Positions 8,159 through 16,246 of a stretch of 33,528 nt of DNA are shown piece by piece. The notes beneath the pieces were generated by a model that was not told the origin of the DNA, did not search any database, and worked only from the letters and a program-made list of their open reading frames with translations. The position numbers were made by a program, and so were the translations under genes. The number at the start of each line of letters is the position of its first letter. The first letter of the stretch is position 1. This DNA comes from Burkholderiaceae bacterium (lineage in GTDB: Bacteria > Pseudomonadota > Gammaproteobacteria > Burkholderiales > WYBJ01), in contig WYBJ01000143.1 in NCBI GenBank assembly GCA_011525945.1, positions 1 through 33,528 of the forward strand, written 5' to 3'.

Positions 8159-9534
8159 GCGAGACCCCGCCGATGGCCGACACGAAAACCCTGCGCATTC
8201 TGATCTCGACCGGGCACCTGGGTACGGCGCCGTCGAGCCCGGAGAGTTTCCATCGCGGCATCGAAACCGATCCCGACTATGTAGTGGCGGACGCTGGCAG
8301 CTCCGATCCCGGGCCGGTCTATCTGGGCGAGAACATCCAATTGGGACACTTCGCGCGCGACGAGCTGGAGCTGTTCCTCACCGCCTCGCGCAAGCGCGCC
8401 ATTCCGCTCATCATCGGCTCGGCGGGCGATTCCGGCAGCAATCACGGTGTCGACCGCTTCGTCGGCATGATCCGCGAGCTCGCTGCCGAGCATCGCATCC
8501 CGAAGTTCCGGCTCGGCTACTTCTATTCCGAGGTGGACAAGGGATTCCTCCACGCCGAGCTCGACCGCGGTGGAGCGATCACGGGGCTCGGCGGCTTTCC
8601 CGACCTCGCGCGCGAGGAGATCGATCTGGCGAGTCGCATCGTCGCGGTGGCCGGCGTACACCCGTTCATCAGGCTGCTCGACCTGGGGGCGGACGTGATC
8701 ATCGGCGGGCGTTGCGGCGACATCAACTTTACCGCCGCCCCCTGCATCCGCGCCGGATTTCCCGAGGCGTTGGCGTATCACATGGGCAAGATGATCGAAT
8801 GCGCTTCGCTCGTGGCCGAGCCTTTCATGGGCAAGGAGACGATCATCGGCACGATCTCGCACGAGGATATCAAGATCACCCCCTATCACCCGGATCAGCG
8901 CTGTACGGTCGCTTCCGCCGCCGGGCACTCGATGTATGAACGCGAGACCCCGTTCTACGAACATACGCTCGGCGGTATGCTCGACATGCGCAACTGCCGC
9001 TACGAGCAGTTCGATGAGCGCACCTGCCGCATTGCGGGGGCAGCGTGGCTGCCGGCGGCGGAGTTGCGGGTGAAGCTCGAAGGCGCGAAGAAGGTGGGTG
9101 AGCGCTACATGGGTTTTGTCGGGATCCGCGACCCGCACATCGTACGCAACGTCGACCAGGCGGTCGAATGGTGTAAGGCAGCCGTAGCCAAGCGCTTCGG
9201 CGCCGAGCGCTACGAGCTATTCTTCCATGTCTTCGGCAAGAACGGCGTATTGAAGGAGATGGAGCCGGTCAAGGTGAGCCTCGCGCACGAGCTCGGTATC
9301 GTGGTCGAGGGGCTTGCCGACACCGACGCGCTCGCCGAGAAAATTACCGACTTCGCCGTACGCATGTTCTTTCTTGTGCGTATTCCGGGGGTCAAGGGGA
9401 CGGCCGGCACGGCGGCCACTTCCAAGCAGACCATGCGCTCCTCGCCGGGCTACGTTTGGAACGTCAATCACACCGTGCGCATCGACGATCCGATGGCGTT
9501 TTTTCCCGTGCACATGACCGAAGCGGGCGTATGA
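8155..9534 (+). CDS. AtuA-family (DUF1446) protein, copy 2
   Basis: A 459-residue paralogue of the protein at 313-1683. Shared landmarks are TGHLGT (19-24), IPLIIGSAGDSG, IRELAAEHR, ECASLVAEPFMGKET (215-229), HPDQRCT (245-251), NCRYEQ (280-285) and VKGTAGTAA. The intervening sequences differ clearly, so this is an old duplication or separate acquisition rather than a recent copy. The ATG at 8155 overlaps the regulator stop as ATGA. A second ATG at 8173 is an alternative start. Conserved Cys, His and Asp clusters suggest an enzyme, but the reaction is unknown. Confidence 0.9.
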   Translation: MSETPPMADTKTLRILISTGHLGTAPSSPESFHRGIETDPDYVVADAGSSDPGPVYLGENIQLGHFARDELELFLTASRKRAIPLIIGSAGDSGSNHGVDRFVGMIRELAAEHRIPKFRLGYFYSEVDKGFLHAELDRGGAITGLGGFPDLAREEIDLASRIVAVAGVHPFIRLLDLGADVIIGGRCGDINFTAAPCIRAGFPEALAYHMGKMIECASLVAEPFMGKETIIGTISHEDIKITPYHPDQRCTVASAAGHSMYERETPFYEHTLGGMLDMRNCRYEQFDERTCRIAGAAWLPAAELRVKLEGAKKVGERYMGFVGIRDPHIVRNVDQAVEWCKAAVAKRFGAERYELFFHVFGKNGVLKEMEPVKVSLAHELGIVVEGLADTDALAEKITDFAVRMFFLVRIPGVKGTAGTAATSKQTMRSSPGYVWNVNHTVRIDDPMAFFPVHMTEAGV

Positions 9535-9545
9535 GGGAAACGCAA

Positions 9546-9863
9546 ATGGCGGCGATCAAACTGGGCGAGCTGGCAACCACCGTGCGCAGCAAGAACGCGG
9601 GCGTCAACCAGATCACGTTCGACATCATCTTCCGCAATCGCGAGGACTATCAGCGCGCCGTCGCAAGCGGCGCGCTCACGCGCGACAAGGTCGCCGGTCT
9701 GTTCAACATCGGACCGGAGCGCATCTCGGACTTCGTGCTGTTCGAAGTCGCCAATGCCATCAAGTTCACGATTTACCGCGCGCGTCCGGGCGGCAGTCCG
9801 GGAGACTGGGACATGCTCGGCTGCCAGCAGTACGGGCCGCTGCTCGAGATCGAAATAGCGTGA
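9546..9863 (+). CDS. DUF4387 family protein, copy 2 (complete)
   Basis: A 105-residue soluble protein with RSKNAG and ITFDII near the N-terminus and the C-terminal GDWDMLGCQQYGPLLEIE pattern typical of the family. The ATG at 9546 has GAGGGA 7 bases upstream and matches the N-terminus of the paralogue at 1-174. An in-frame ATG at 9531 overlaps the AtuA stop as ATGA and would add five residues. No function is known. Consistent linkage to AtuA-family genes suggests a subunit or stabilising partner. Confidence 0.88.
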   Translation: MAAIKLGELATTVRSKNAGVNQITFDIIFRNREDYQRAVASGALTRDKVAGLFNIGPERISDFVLFEVANAIKFTIYRARPGGSPGDWDMLGCQQYGPLLEIEIA

Positions 9864-9946
9864 TGCGGGCGAGCGGGCCGCGCGACACCCGATACCCCGC
9901 CTTGACCTGATCTTCCAGGACAGCGCCGTTCATCCCGTCGATCCCC

Positions 9947-11311
9947 ATGACCCTCGAAATCCGTTTTCTCGGCGCGGCCGGCACGGTGACCGGTTCGAAG
10001 TACCTGCTGCGCAGCCACGGGAGGAGCCTGCTGGTCGACTGCGGGCTCTTTCAAGGTGTGAAGGCGTTGCGGCTGCGCAATTGGGAGCCGCCCCCGCTGC
10101 GGCCGCAGGAATTGGATGCGGTCGTCCTGACGCATGCGCATCTCGATCACAGCGGCTATCTGCCGGTGCTCGCGCGGCGCGGCTTCGAGGGACCTGTCAT
10201 CGCGAGCCGCGGCACGCGCGAGCTCTGTGCAATCCTGCTGCCCGATTGCGGGCACTTGCAGGAAGAAGAGGCGCTTTACGCCAACCGGCAAGGCTTCTCC
10301 AAGCACAAGCCCGCGCTGCCGCTTTACACGCAAGAGCAGGCGCGGCAGACGTTGGGGCTGTTCAGGAGCGTGGACTTCGGCGAAGAGACATCGCTCGGTG
10401 ACGCATTCCGGGCCAAGTTGCAGCCGGCCGGCCACATCCTCGGCGCATCGACCGTAGCCCTCCGCACCCTTGGCCCGCGGATCGTGTTCTCCGGCGATCT
10501 CGGCCGCTACAACGATCCCATCATGCACGCGCCCGCACCGATCGACGCGGCGGACTACCTTGTCGTCGAATCCACCTACGGCAACCGGAGGCACGAGTCG
10601 ATCGATCCGGAAGCGGAGCTCGGCGCGCATCTCGCGCGCGTGCTGGAGCGAAAAGGGGTGGCCGTCATCCCGGCTTTCGCCGTAGGGCGAGCGCAGGCGT
10701 TGCTCTTCTACATCTCGCGGCTCAAGCTGCGCGGCGCCATCCCGGACGTTCCGGTCTTCCTCAACAGCCCCATGGCGATCGACGCCACGCAACTCTACCG
10801 GGCATATCGGCGCGAACATCGGCTCACGATCGAGCAATGTCGGGCTGCGTGCACGGTCGCGCAGATGGTGAACAGCACGGACGAATCCAAAGCACTCAAT
10901 CTGCGGCGCGGCCCGATGATCATCATCTCGGCGAGCGGGATGGCGACCGGGGGTCGCGTGCTCCATCATCTGAAGGCTTTCGCACCCGAGCCACGCAACA
11001 TGATCATCCTCCCCGGGTACCAGGCGGCCGGCACGCGCGGCGCCTCCCTCGCGACCGGGGCGAACGAGATCAAGATTCACGGCGCATATGTTCGCGTCGG
11101 CGCCGAGGTGGTGAAGCTCGACAGCATGTCGGCGCATGCCGACTACACCGAGATACTGCGTTGGCTGAGTGCATTCAAGATCCCGCCCCGGCGCACCTTC
11201 GTCACCCACGGCGAACCCGCAGCAGCCGACGAGATGCGCCGCCGCATCGAGGAGACGCTCGGCTGGAACGTTCACGTTCCCGAGCACGGCGAGTGCGTCT
11301 CGCTGCCATGA
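9947..11311 (+). CDS. Beta-CASP metallo-beta-lactamase fold RNase-like protein
   Basis: A 454-residue predicted RNA-processing hydrolase. The zinc motif THAHLDHSG places His63, His65, Asp67 and His68 as ligands, His163 lies in AGHILGAS, and Asp184 in SGDLGR. A beta-CASP cap follows VVESTYGNR (207-214). The C-terminal RNA-specificity motif includes SAHADYTEIL (His397) and FVTHGE (His421). This architecture matches bacterial relatives of CPSF73/YSH1 such as Thermus TTHA0252, rather than RNase J, which has a longer C-terminal domain. It starts 83 bp after the DUF4387 gene on the same strand and has no obvious link to that pathway. RNA turnover is inferred from the family. Confidence 0.9.
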   Translation: MTLEIRFLGAAGTVTGSKYLLRSHGRSLLVDCGLFQGVKALRLRNWEPPPLRPQELDAVVLTHAHLDHSGYLPVLARRGFEGPVIASRGTRELCAILLPDCGHLQEEEALYANRQGFSKHKPALPLYTQEQARQTLGLFRSVDFGEETSLGDAFRAKLQPAGHILGASTVALRTLGPRIVFSGDLGRYNDPIMHAPAPIDAADYLVVESTYGNRRHESIDPEAELGAHLARVLERKGVAVIPAFAVGRAQALLFYISRLKLRGAIPDVPVFLNSPMAIDATQLYRAYRREHRLTIEQCRAACTVAQMVNSTDESKALNLRRGPMIIISASGMATGGRVLHHLKAFAPEPRNMIILPGYQAAGTRGASLATGANEIKIHGAYVRVGAEVVKLDSMSAHADYTEILRWLSAFKIPPRRTFVTHGEPAAADEMRRRIEETLGWNVHVPEHGECVSLP

Positions 11312-11335
11312 ACGGGGAGCCGCGGCGGCTGCACT

Positions 11336-11363
11336 GCGCCGGCATCGGCGCCCGTCCCGGCGC
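11336..11363. terminator. GC-rich hairpin between convergent genes (weak terminator candidate)
   Basis: The arms GCGCCGG (11336-11342) and CCGGCGC (11357-11363) pair perfectly around a 14-base loop. It lies between the convergent ends of the RNase-like gene and tctA. There is no T tract on either side, so it is only a candidate for stalling or Rho-assisted termination. Confidence 0.3.
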
Positions 11364-11403
11364 GGAGGATGAACGAGGCCGCCGTTCACCGATCGCGCCG
11401 CGT

Positions 11404-12936
11404 TCAGAAATCCGTGTCTTCTCCCTCGATCGCGCTGCGCTGCCTCGCGCGGCGGTGCTGCCACAGCGCAAGCAACACCGACAGGATTGACGCCGCGATC
11501 AGCCCGCCGGAGATCGGACGGGTAAGAAACAGCCACGGGTTGGGGTCGCTGGAGACGGCGCGGATGAGGTTACTTTCAATCTGGTCGCCGAGAACGACGC
11601 CGATGATCAGCGGCGCCAGCGGAATACGCCCCTTGACCATGGCGTAACCGATGACACAGAACAGGAACAGCACGTAGACATCGTTCATGGTGTTACCAAG
11701 CGCATAGGCGCCGATCACGCACAGCACCAGCACGATCGGGATCAGGATGGATTTCGGCAACGTGATCACATGCAGCCATGCACGCGATCCAAGCCAGATC
11801 ACGAACACCATCAGCGGCAGCGCGATCAGATACGACGCAAAGATGCCGTACGCGATTTTCGGGTGCTGCGAAATGAACAAGGGGCCGGGCTGGATACCGT
11901 GAATGGTCAATGCACCCATCATTACCGCGGTGACGGCATCACCCGGAATGCCGAACGCCATGATCATGATCAGCGAGCCGGCGACGTTGGCGTTGTTCGA
12001 GGCTTCCGAGGCGATGATGCCCTCGGGGATGCCGGTGCCGAATTTTTCCGGGTGACTGGAGAATTTCTTGGCCTGATCGTACGCCATGATATTGGCTGCG
12101 CTGCCACCGATCGCCGGCAGTACGCCGATCAGGACGCCGACGAGCGTCGACCATACCAGCACGAACGGCCGGCTCAGGATTTCCCATAATGTCCTGAGCT
12201 TGTTGACCCGCAGCTTCATGGTCACGCGAGCGCCGGCGCCGTCCGTTGCGCCGCGCCCCAGCTTTTCGACATCGGGCATCAGTTGCGCGAACGCGAACAG
12301 ACCGATCAGAACCGGCAGAAATGGCAGGCCGCCTTCCAGCGAATGCAGGCCCATCGTCAGGCGCTGCGTGCCGAGAATCGGATCCGGCCCGACTACGGTG
12401 ACCGCGAGTCCGATCGCGCCGGACAGCAGCCCCTTGGTTATCGAGTCGCCGACCAGTCCGGCCACCATCGACAGCGCGAACACGTACAGCGAGAAAAATT
12501 CCCATGGTCCGAATTTGAGCGCCAGGGATGCCAGTGGTCCGGTTAGCTCGATCAGAAACAAGCCGCCAAGGGTGCCGCCAAGAAACGCCGAAAACACGCC
12601 GACCCAAACGGCGCGCCCGGGCTCGCCCTTGCGCGTCATCGGGAAGCCGTCGAATGTGGTCGCGATCGCGGACGGGGTGCCCGGAATGCCGATCAGACTT
12701 GCGGTGATCGAACCGCCGGCCGAGCCGCCGACATAAACGCCGATCATCGCCGCCAGGCCTTGCAGCGGGTCGAGACCGAACGTGAACGGCAGCACCATGA
12801 TCACCGTCATCGTGATCGTGACGCCCGGCAACGCGCCACCGACAACGCCGGCAATGGTCCCGATGACGAGTGGCAGCAGATACTGCTGGTGCAGCACCGT
12901 ACCGAGGTGCATGAGCAGCAGCTCGTAGTGGCTCAC
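11404..12936 (-). CDS. tctA: Tripartite tricarboxylate transporter large permease TctA
   Basis: A 510-residue inner-membrane protein of the TctA family (about 12 membrane segments). It carries the two duplicated glycine-rich family motifs: GGALPGVTITMTVIMVLPF near the N-terminus and GVLIGVLPAIGGSAANIMAY in the second half, each followed by IPG-type turns (LIGIPGTPSAIATTFDG; MAFGIPGDAVTAVMMG). The GTG start at 12936 overlaps the tctB stop as GTGA. It forms the secondary-transport channel fed by the TctC receptor. The substrate is probably a carboxylate, but the receptor family is broad. Confidence 0.95.
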   Translation of the reverse strand: MSHYELLLMHLGTVLHQQYLLPLVIGTIAGVVGGALPGVTITMTVIMVLPFTFGLDPLQGLAAMIGVYVGGSAGGSITASLIGIPGTPSAIATTFDGFPMTRKGEPGRAVWVGVFSAFLGGTLGGLFLIELTGPLASLALKFGPWEFFSLYVFALSMVAGLVGDSITKGLLSGAIGLAVTVVGPDPILGTQRLTMGLHSLEGGLPFLPVLIGLFAFAQLMPDVEKLGRGATDGAGARVTMKLRVNKLRTLWEILSRPFVLVWSTLVGVLIGVLPAIGGSAANIMAYDQAKKFSSHPEKFGTGIPEGIIASEASNNANVAGSLIMIMAFGIPGDAVTAVMMGALTIHGIQPGPLFISQHPKIAYGIFASYLIALPLMVFVIWLGSRAWLHVITLPKSILIPIVLVLCVIGAYALGNTMNDVYVLFLFCVIGYAMVKGRIPLAPLIIGVVLGDQIESNLIRAVSSDPNPWLFLTRPISGGLIAASILSVLLALWQHRRARQRSAIEGEDTDF

Positions 12937-13430
12937 ATTCCGGTCCAGTTTCCGCGCGGCAGCAGAATCAGCAGATAGCGTTCAAAAGCCAGTACGCACG
13001 CGGCCGTCGTGCCTATTGCGACCACCAGAACGAGCAGCCAGCGCTTCCACGATGCCGGCCACTGAAGCGTGATCTGCAGACCGAATGCGAATAGAAGCGT
13101 CGAAACACGGAACCCCAGTTCCGGCAACGCCAGTATGTAAACGAAGAACTCGGCGAAGGTCGCAAGGACGAGCGCGTAGTTGGGACGTCCAGGCTCTGGA
13201 ACGCCGGCCGGTTGTTCCACAGCCACGCCGGGACGTTGGCGACGCGCTTCGATCAGATCCAGCGTGACCAGCAGCGCGCTAAGAAACGCCATCAGCGACA
13301 GCACCACACGCGGGTAGAACGCCGGCCCGATCGGCACCATCGCTGCAGGTGGCAAGCCGCGCGTGAGAAGCAACAGCCAAACGCTGATCGCGAGGCACGC
13401 CAGCCCCGCGATCCCGTTACGGCCCAACAT
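12933..13430 (-). CDS. tctB: Tripartite tricarboxylate transporter small subunit TctB
   Basis: A 165-residue membrane protein with about four hydrophobic segments, including SVWLLLLTRGL near the start and a long C-terminal hydrophobic pair (WLLVLVVAIGTTAACVLAFERYLLILLPRG). Length and position between tctC and tctA fit TctB, a poorly conserved family recognised mainly by topology and context. The ATG at 13430 lies 15 bases after the tctC stop, and the gene overlaps tctA by four bases. Confidence 0.88.
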   Translation of the reverse strand: MLGRNGIAGLACLAISVWLLLLTRGLPPAAMVPIGPAFYPRVVLSLMAFLSALLVTLDLIEARRQRPGVAVEQPAGVPEPGRPNYALVLATFAEFFVYILALPELGFRVSTLLFAFGLQITLQWPASWKRWLLVLVVAIGTTAACVLAFERYLLILLPRGNWTGM

Positions 13431-13445
13431 TATTGCGCTTACGGG

Positions 13446-14405
13446 TCAGTCGTCTTGCTTGAGCAGACCGAGATCCGCGGTTAGCTCCTTGGTGATCTTG
13501 GCGTCCTTGCGCATGAAGGCGGCGTAGTCCTTGGCATTCATGTAGCGGACCTCGGTACCTTGCAGCTTCATCGCTTGTGCAAACGAGGGTTCCTTTGCCG
13601 CCTTCGCGCAGGCTTCGCCCAGCTTCGCTTCGATTGCCCGCGGCGTTCCTTCGGGCGCCATGAGGCCGCGATTCACTGCATATTCCACGTCGTAGCCCAA
13701 CTCTTTCAGCGTCGGCACATCGGAAATCTGGAGGTTGCGTTTTTCGGACATGATCGCGAGGAACTTGAGCTGGCCGGCCTTTACCTTCGATCCCTGCGTG
13801 AGATTCGAATCGCCCAGATCGATGTGACCGCCGAGCAATGCGTTCATGCGCGGTGCGGTGCCGTCATAGGGTACGTACTTGACTTTGATGCCGGCCGCTT
13901 TCGCCATCAACGCCATCGAGTACTGGCTGGTCGAGCCCAGCGATGCGCCCACCTTGACCTGATCCGGATGCGCTTTCGCGTACGTCACCATCTCCTTGAA
14001 CGTGTCGTAAGGGGTCTTCGAACTCGCGGTGACTACCGACGGCGTTGACGAAACCAGACAGACAGAATCGAACGCCTTGTCCCAGCGGATGTCGGTGAGC
14101 CCCCCGTAGTAGGTCGACAGGACCGAGTCATGCGCCGCGAACAGCGTATAGCCGTCGGGTTTCGCATTGGCCGCCTCGCGTTCGCCGACGGTACCGGATG
14201 CGCCCTTGACATCGGTGACGACGACCGGCTGGCCGAGATACTTTTGCATCAGCGGCGCGAACACGCGGTAGATGCTGTCGGTGTCACCTCCGGCCGCCCA
14301 CGGCACGATCAGCTTGACCGGACGGTCGGGATAGGACGAGGCCGCGAACGCGTGCGACCCCAAGCAAAGCAGCGCGACGGCTGCCATGACCACGGACTTT
14401 TCCAT
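13446..14405 (-). CDS. tctC: Bug/TctC-family periplasmic solute receptor
   Basis: A 319-residue extracytoplasmic receptor. A signal peptide of about 21 residues (VVMAAVALLCLGSHAFA) is followed by the Bug-family mature start YPDRPVKLIVPWAAGGDTD. The GASGTVGEREAANAKPDGYTL segment is the other diagnostic block. A strong GAGGAGG ribosome site sits just before the ATG. It is the first gene of the tctCBA operon, and its presence beside genuine tctB and tctA makes a functional tripartite transporter likely. Orphan Bug receptors are far more common in Burkholderiales. No regulator lies next to it. Confidence 0.93.
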   Translation of the reverse strand: MEKSVVMAAVALLCLGSHAFAASSYPDRPVKLIVPWAAGGDTDSIYRVFAPLMQKYLGQPVVVTDVKGASGTVGEREAANAKPDGYTLFAAHDSVLSTYYGGLTDIRWDKAFDSVCLVSSTPSVVTASSKTPYDTFKEMVTYAKAHPDQVKVGASLGSTSQYSMALMAKAAGIKVKYVPYDGTAPRMNALLGGHIDLGDSNLTQGSKVKAGQLKFLAIMSEKRNLQISDVPTLKELGYDVEYAVNRGLMAPEGTPRAIEAKLGEACAKAAKEPSFAQAMKLQGTEVRYMNAKDYAAFMRKDAKITKELTADLGLLKQDD

Positions 14406-14797
14406 AACACCTCCTCATCGTTAATCGTTCACTTCGGCAGCGACTACACAGTACGAATTGGAGTTTGCATTGTGGACGCCGGTTCCGAAAACCACTGGCC
14501 GGCGCTGCTGCGATAGCGCATCCGCAGTCAAGACGTTCCTGCCCCGCACGCCACGCCGCGGCCTGCGATCGTGCCCGATCGCGTGCGAAGGCGAGCGAGC
14601 CGATGGACCAACGCCGCAGATACCGTACCCGCTGCCGTGCGAATGTCTGGCGGCCTCGATGCGGGAGCGCAACGACGCTTCCGTCTCGGATCCGAGGACC
14701 ACGTTCGACGACCCCCGGCGATCGACCATGCCTTGCACACCAAACCTCATCGACAGCAACGCCCGCCTCCCGCGCCGCAAGCGCGGGTGCGTACGCG
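14406..14797. other. Intergenic region upstream of tctC (392 bp)
   Basis: No convincing gene is visible on either strand; the open frames here lack family features and use codons poorly. It should hold the leftward tct promoter, but only a weak -10-like TACTGT is visible on the minus strand, with no good -35. Its right end holds the hairpin that follows the nar operon. Confidence 0.6.
14769..14787 (-). terminator. Hairpin just after the nar operon
   Basis: CCCGCGC (14769-14775) and GCGCGGG (14781-14787) form a perfect 7-bp stem with a 5-base loop, 10 bases past the stop of the last gene of the nar operon. The stem is strong, but no U-rich tail follows on the minus strand, so it may block 3' decay or work with Rho rather than as a classic intrinsic terminator. 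Confidence 0.4.
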
Positions 14798-15508
14798 TTA
14801 CTGCGGCAGCGGTGACACGGCCGCGTCGAGTTGCGCGCCTTGGATCTCGGCCTTGCCCGCCAGCGCGCGCACGTACTGCGACAGCGCGCACGCCTCGCCG
14901 CGGCGGCGAAGCTCGGCTGCGGCGTCCGCGCGTGCCAGCTCGTAAGGGATCTGCCTTGCCTCGATGCGGCGGTCGATCGCGACGATGTGAAAGCCGTGCC
15001 GTGTCGCGACGAGCTGCGCCAGCACCCCGGTGTCCGTGCCTTCGAAGATGGCCGCATCGAATTCGGGCAACGTCTCGCCGCGCTGCAGTTGCCCCAGGCT
15101 GCCGCCATGCGCGCCCGAGGGGCAGTTGGAGTGTTCCTTTGCACGCGCCTCGAAGAGCTCCGGATTGGCGCGCAATTCGTGCAGCATCGCCTCGGCTAAG
15201 GACCGGATTGCCGGCACCGGCGCGCCCGGCGTGACCTGGAACAGGATGTGCCGCGCGCACACCAGGTCGGCGCTGCGGAAGCGCGCGAGGTTGGCGTCGT
15301 ACCAGCGCCGGCACTCCTCCTCGCTGGGCTCGGCCACGGAGACTTCCTCGGCGAGCGTACGCTCGATGGCGCGCGCGGTGTCGATCTCGCCCGCGCCGTC
15401 CTCGAGGTAGCCCAGCTCGCGTGCCCGCTGGCGCAGCAGCTCGTGCACCGCGGCGAGCTGTGGCGTCGGCCAGGCCGACGCGTCGACCTCGACGTCGTTG
15501 ACTCTCAT
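14798..15508 (-). CDS. Parvulin-type peptidyl-prolyl isomerase of the nar operon
   Basis: A 236-residue protein with a helical N-terminal part (about 1-80) and a parvulin (PpiC) domain at about 84-180. The domain shows ARHILFQV, SGAHGGSLGQLQRGETLPEFDAAIF and TRHGFHIVAID. No signal peptide is visible, so it should be cytoplasmic, unlike SurA or PrsA. The ATG at 15508 overlaps the narI stop as ATGA. A cytoplasmic parvulin gene after narI is a known arrangement in pseudomonads and betaproteobacteria. A role in folding or maturation of nitrate reductase is inferred from that context. NifM-type isomerases are the closest analogues in architecture. Confidence 0.88.
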   Translation of the reverse strand: MRVNDVEVDASAWPTPQLAAVHELLRQRARELGYLEDGAGEIDTARAIERTLAEEVSVAEPSEEECRRWYDANLARFRSADLVCARHILFQVTPGAPVPAIRSLAEAMLHELRANPELFEARAKEHSNCPSGAHGGSLGQLQRGETLPEFDAAIFEGTDTGVLAQLVATRHGFHIVAIDRRIEARQIPYELARADAAAELRRRGEACALSQYVRALAGKAEIQGAQLDAAVSPLPQ

Positions 15509-16218
15509 TTCATCGGGTTCGCCGCACGCGTGTCCTTGCGCACCAGCTGGTAGGGGCGGAACAGGTAGGCGATCGAACCGACTCCACTCCAAATGTGCAC
15601 CATGCGCGTGAACGGCGACACCAGGAAGATGGTGAAACCGAGCAGGATGTGCGCCTTGTACACCCAGGGAATGCCTTGCAGGATCGCCGCGCCGCCGCCC
15701 TGGAAGTACACGACGGTCTGCACGTAAGCGACCAGGCGCTCGAACTGCGCGCCGCCCATGTGCTGAGCGGAGACCGGGACCGTGGCGATCCCGAGCGCCA
15801 GCTGCAGCCACAGCATGACGACGATGGCGATGTCCCACCTGCGGCTGTTGCCGCGAATACGAACGTCGGCCAGGCGGCGGTGGATGAGGACGCTCATCCC
15901 GATGATCGCGATAAGACCCGCGATGCCGCCGATCACCATCGCGAGCAGCATGTGCTCGGTGGGGCTCATCAGCCGCAGCACGATCGCTTCGGGCATCAGG
16001 AAACCGACGAAGTGGCCGAGGATCACGATCAGCACGCCGTAGTGGAACAGGTTCGAGCCCATCCTGAGCTGGCGCAGGCGTAGCGTCTGAGAGGAATCGC
16101 TTTTCCATGAGTACGGTTCACGGTCGAACCGTATCAGGCTGCCGAGCAGCAGGATCGCCAGGCAGATGTACGGATAAATGTCGAACAGGAAGTCGTCGAG
16201 GATCGTGGGCGCGGTCAT
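15505..16218 (-). CDS. narI: Respiratory nitrate reductase gamma subunit NarI
   Basis: A 237-residue cytochrome b subunit with five membrane segments. It oxidises quinol and passes electrons to NarH. The four heme-ligand histidines are at 59, 69, 190 and 208, with the same spacing as His56, His66, His187 and His205 of E. coli NarI. The ATG at 16218 gives the normal length. An upstream frame extension would overlap narJ and lacks membrane sequence. It starts 28 bases after narJ, has no strong ribosome site, and overlaps the isomerase gene by four bases. Confidence 0.95.
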   Translation of the reverse strand: MTAPTILDDFLFDIYPYICLAILLLGSLIRFDREPYSWKSDSSQTLRLRQLRMGSNLFHYGVLIVILGHFVGFLMPEAIVLRLMSPTEHMLLAMVIGGIAGLIAIIGMSVLIHRRLADVRIRGNSRRWDIAIVVMLWLQLALGIATVPVSAQHMGGAQFERLVAYVQTVVYFQGGGAAILQGIPWVYKAHILLGFTIFLVSPFTRMVHIWSGVGSIAYLFRPYQLVRKDTRAANPMK

Positions 16219-16246
16219 CGTGGCATCTGCGCATGTTCGTTGCGTT

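Noticed and set aside
14421..14744. Short minus-strand frame in the tctC/ppiC gap
   Set aside because: No ribosome site, no recognisable motif and an unstructured composition. It is more likely non-coding promoter sequence.
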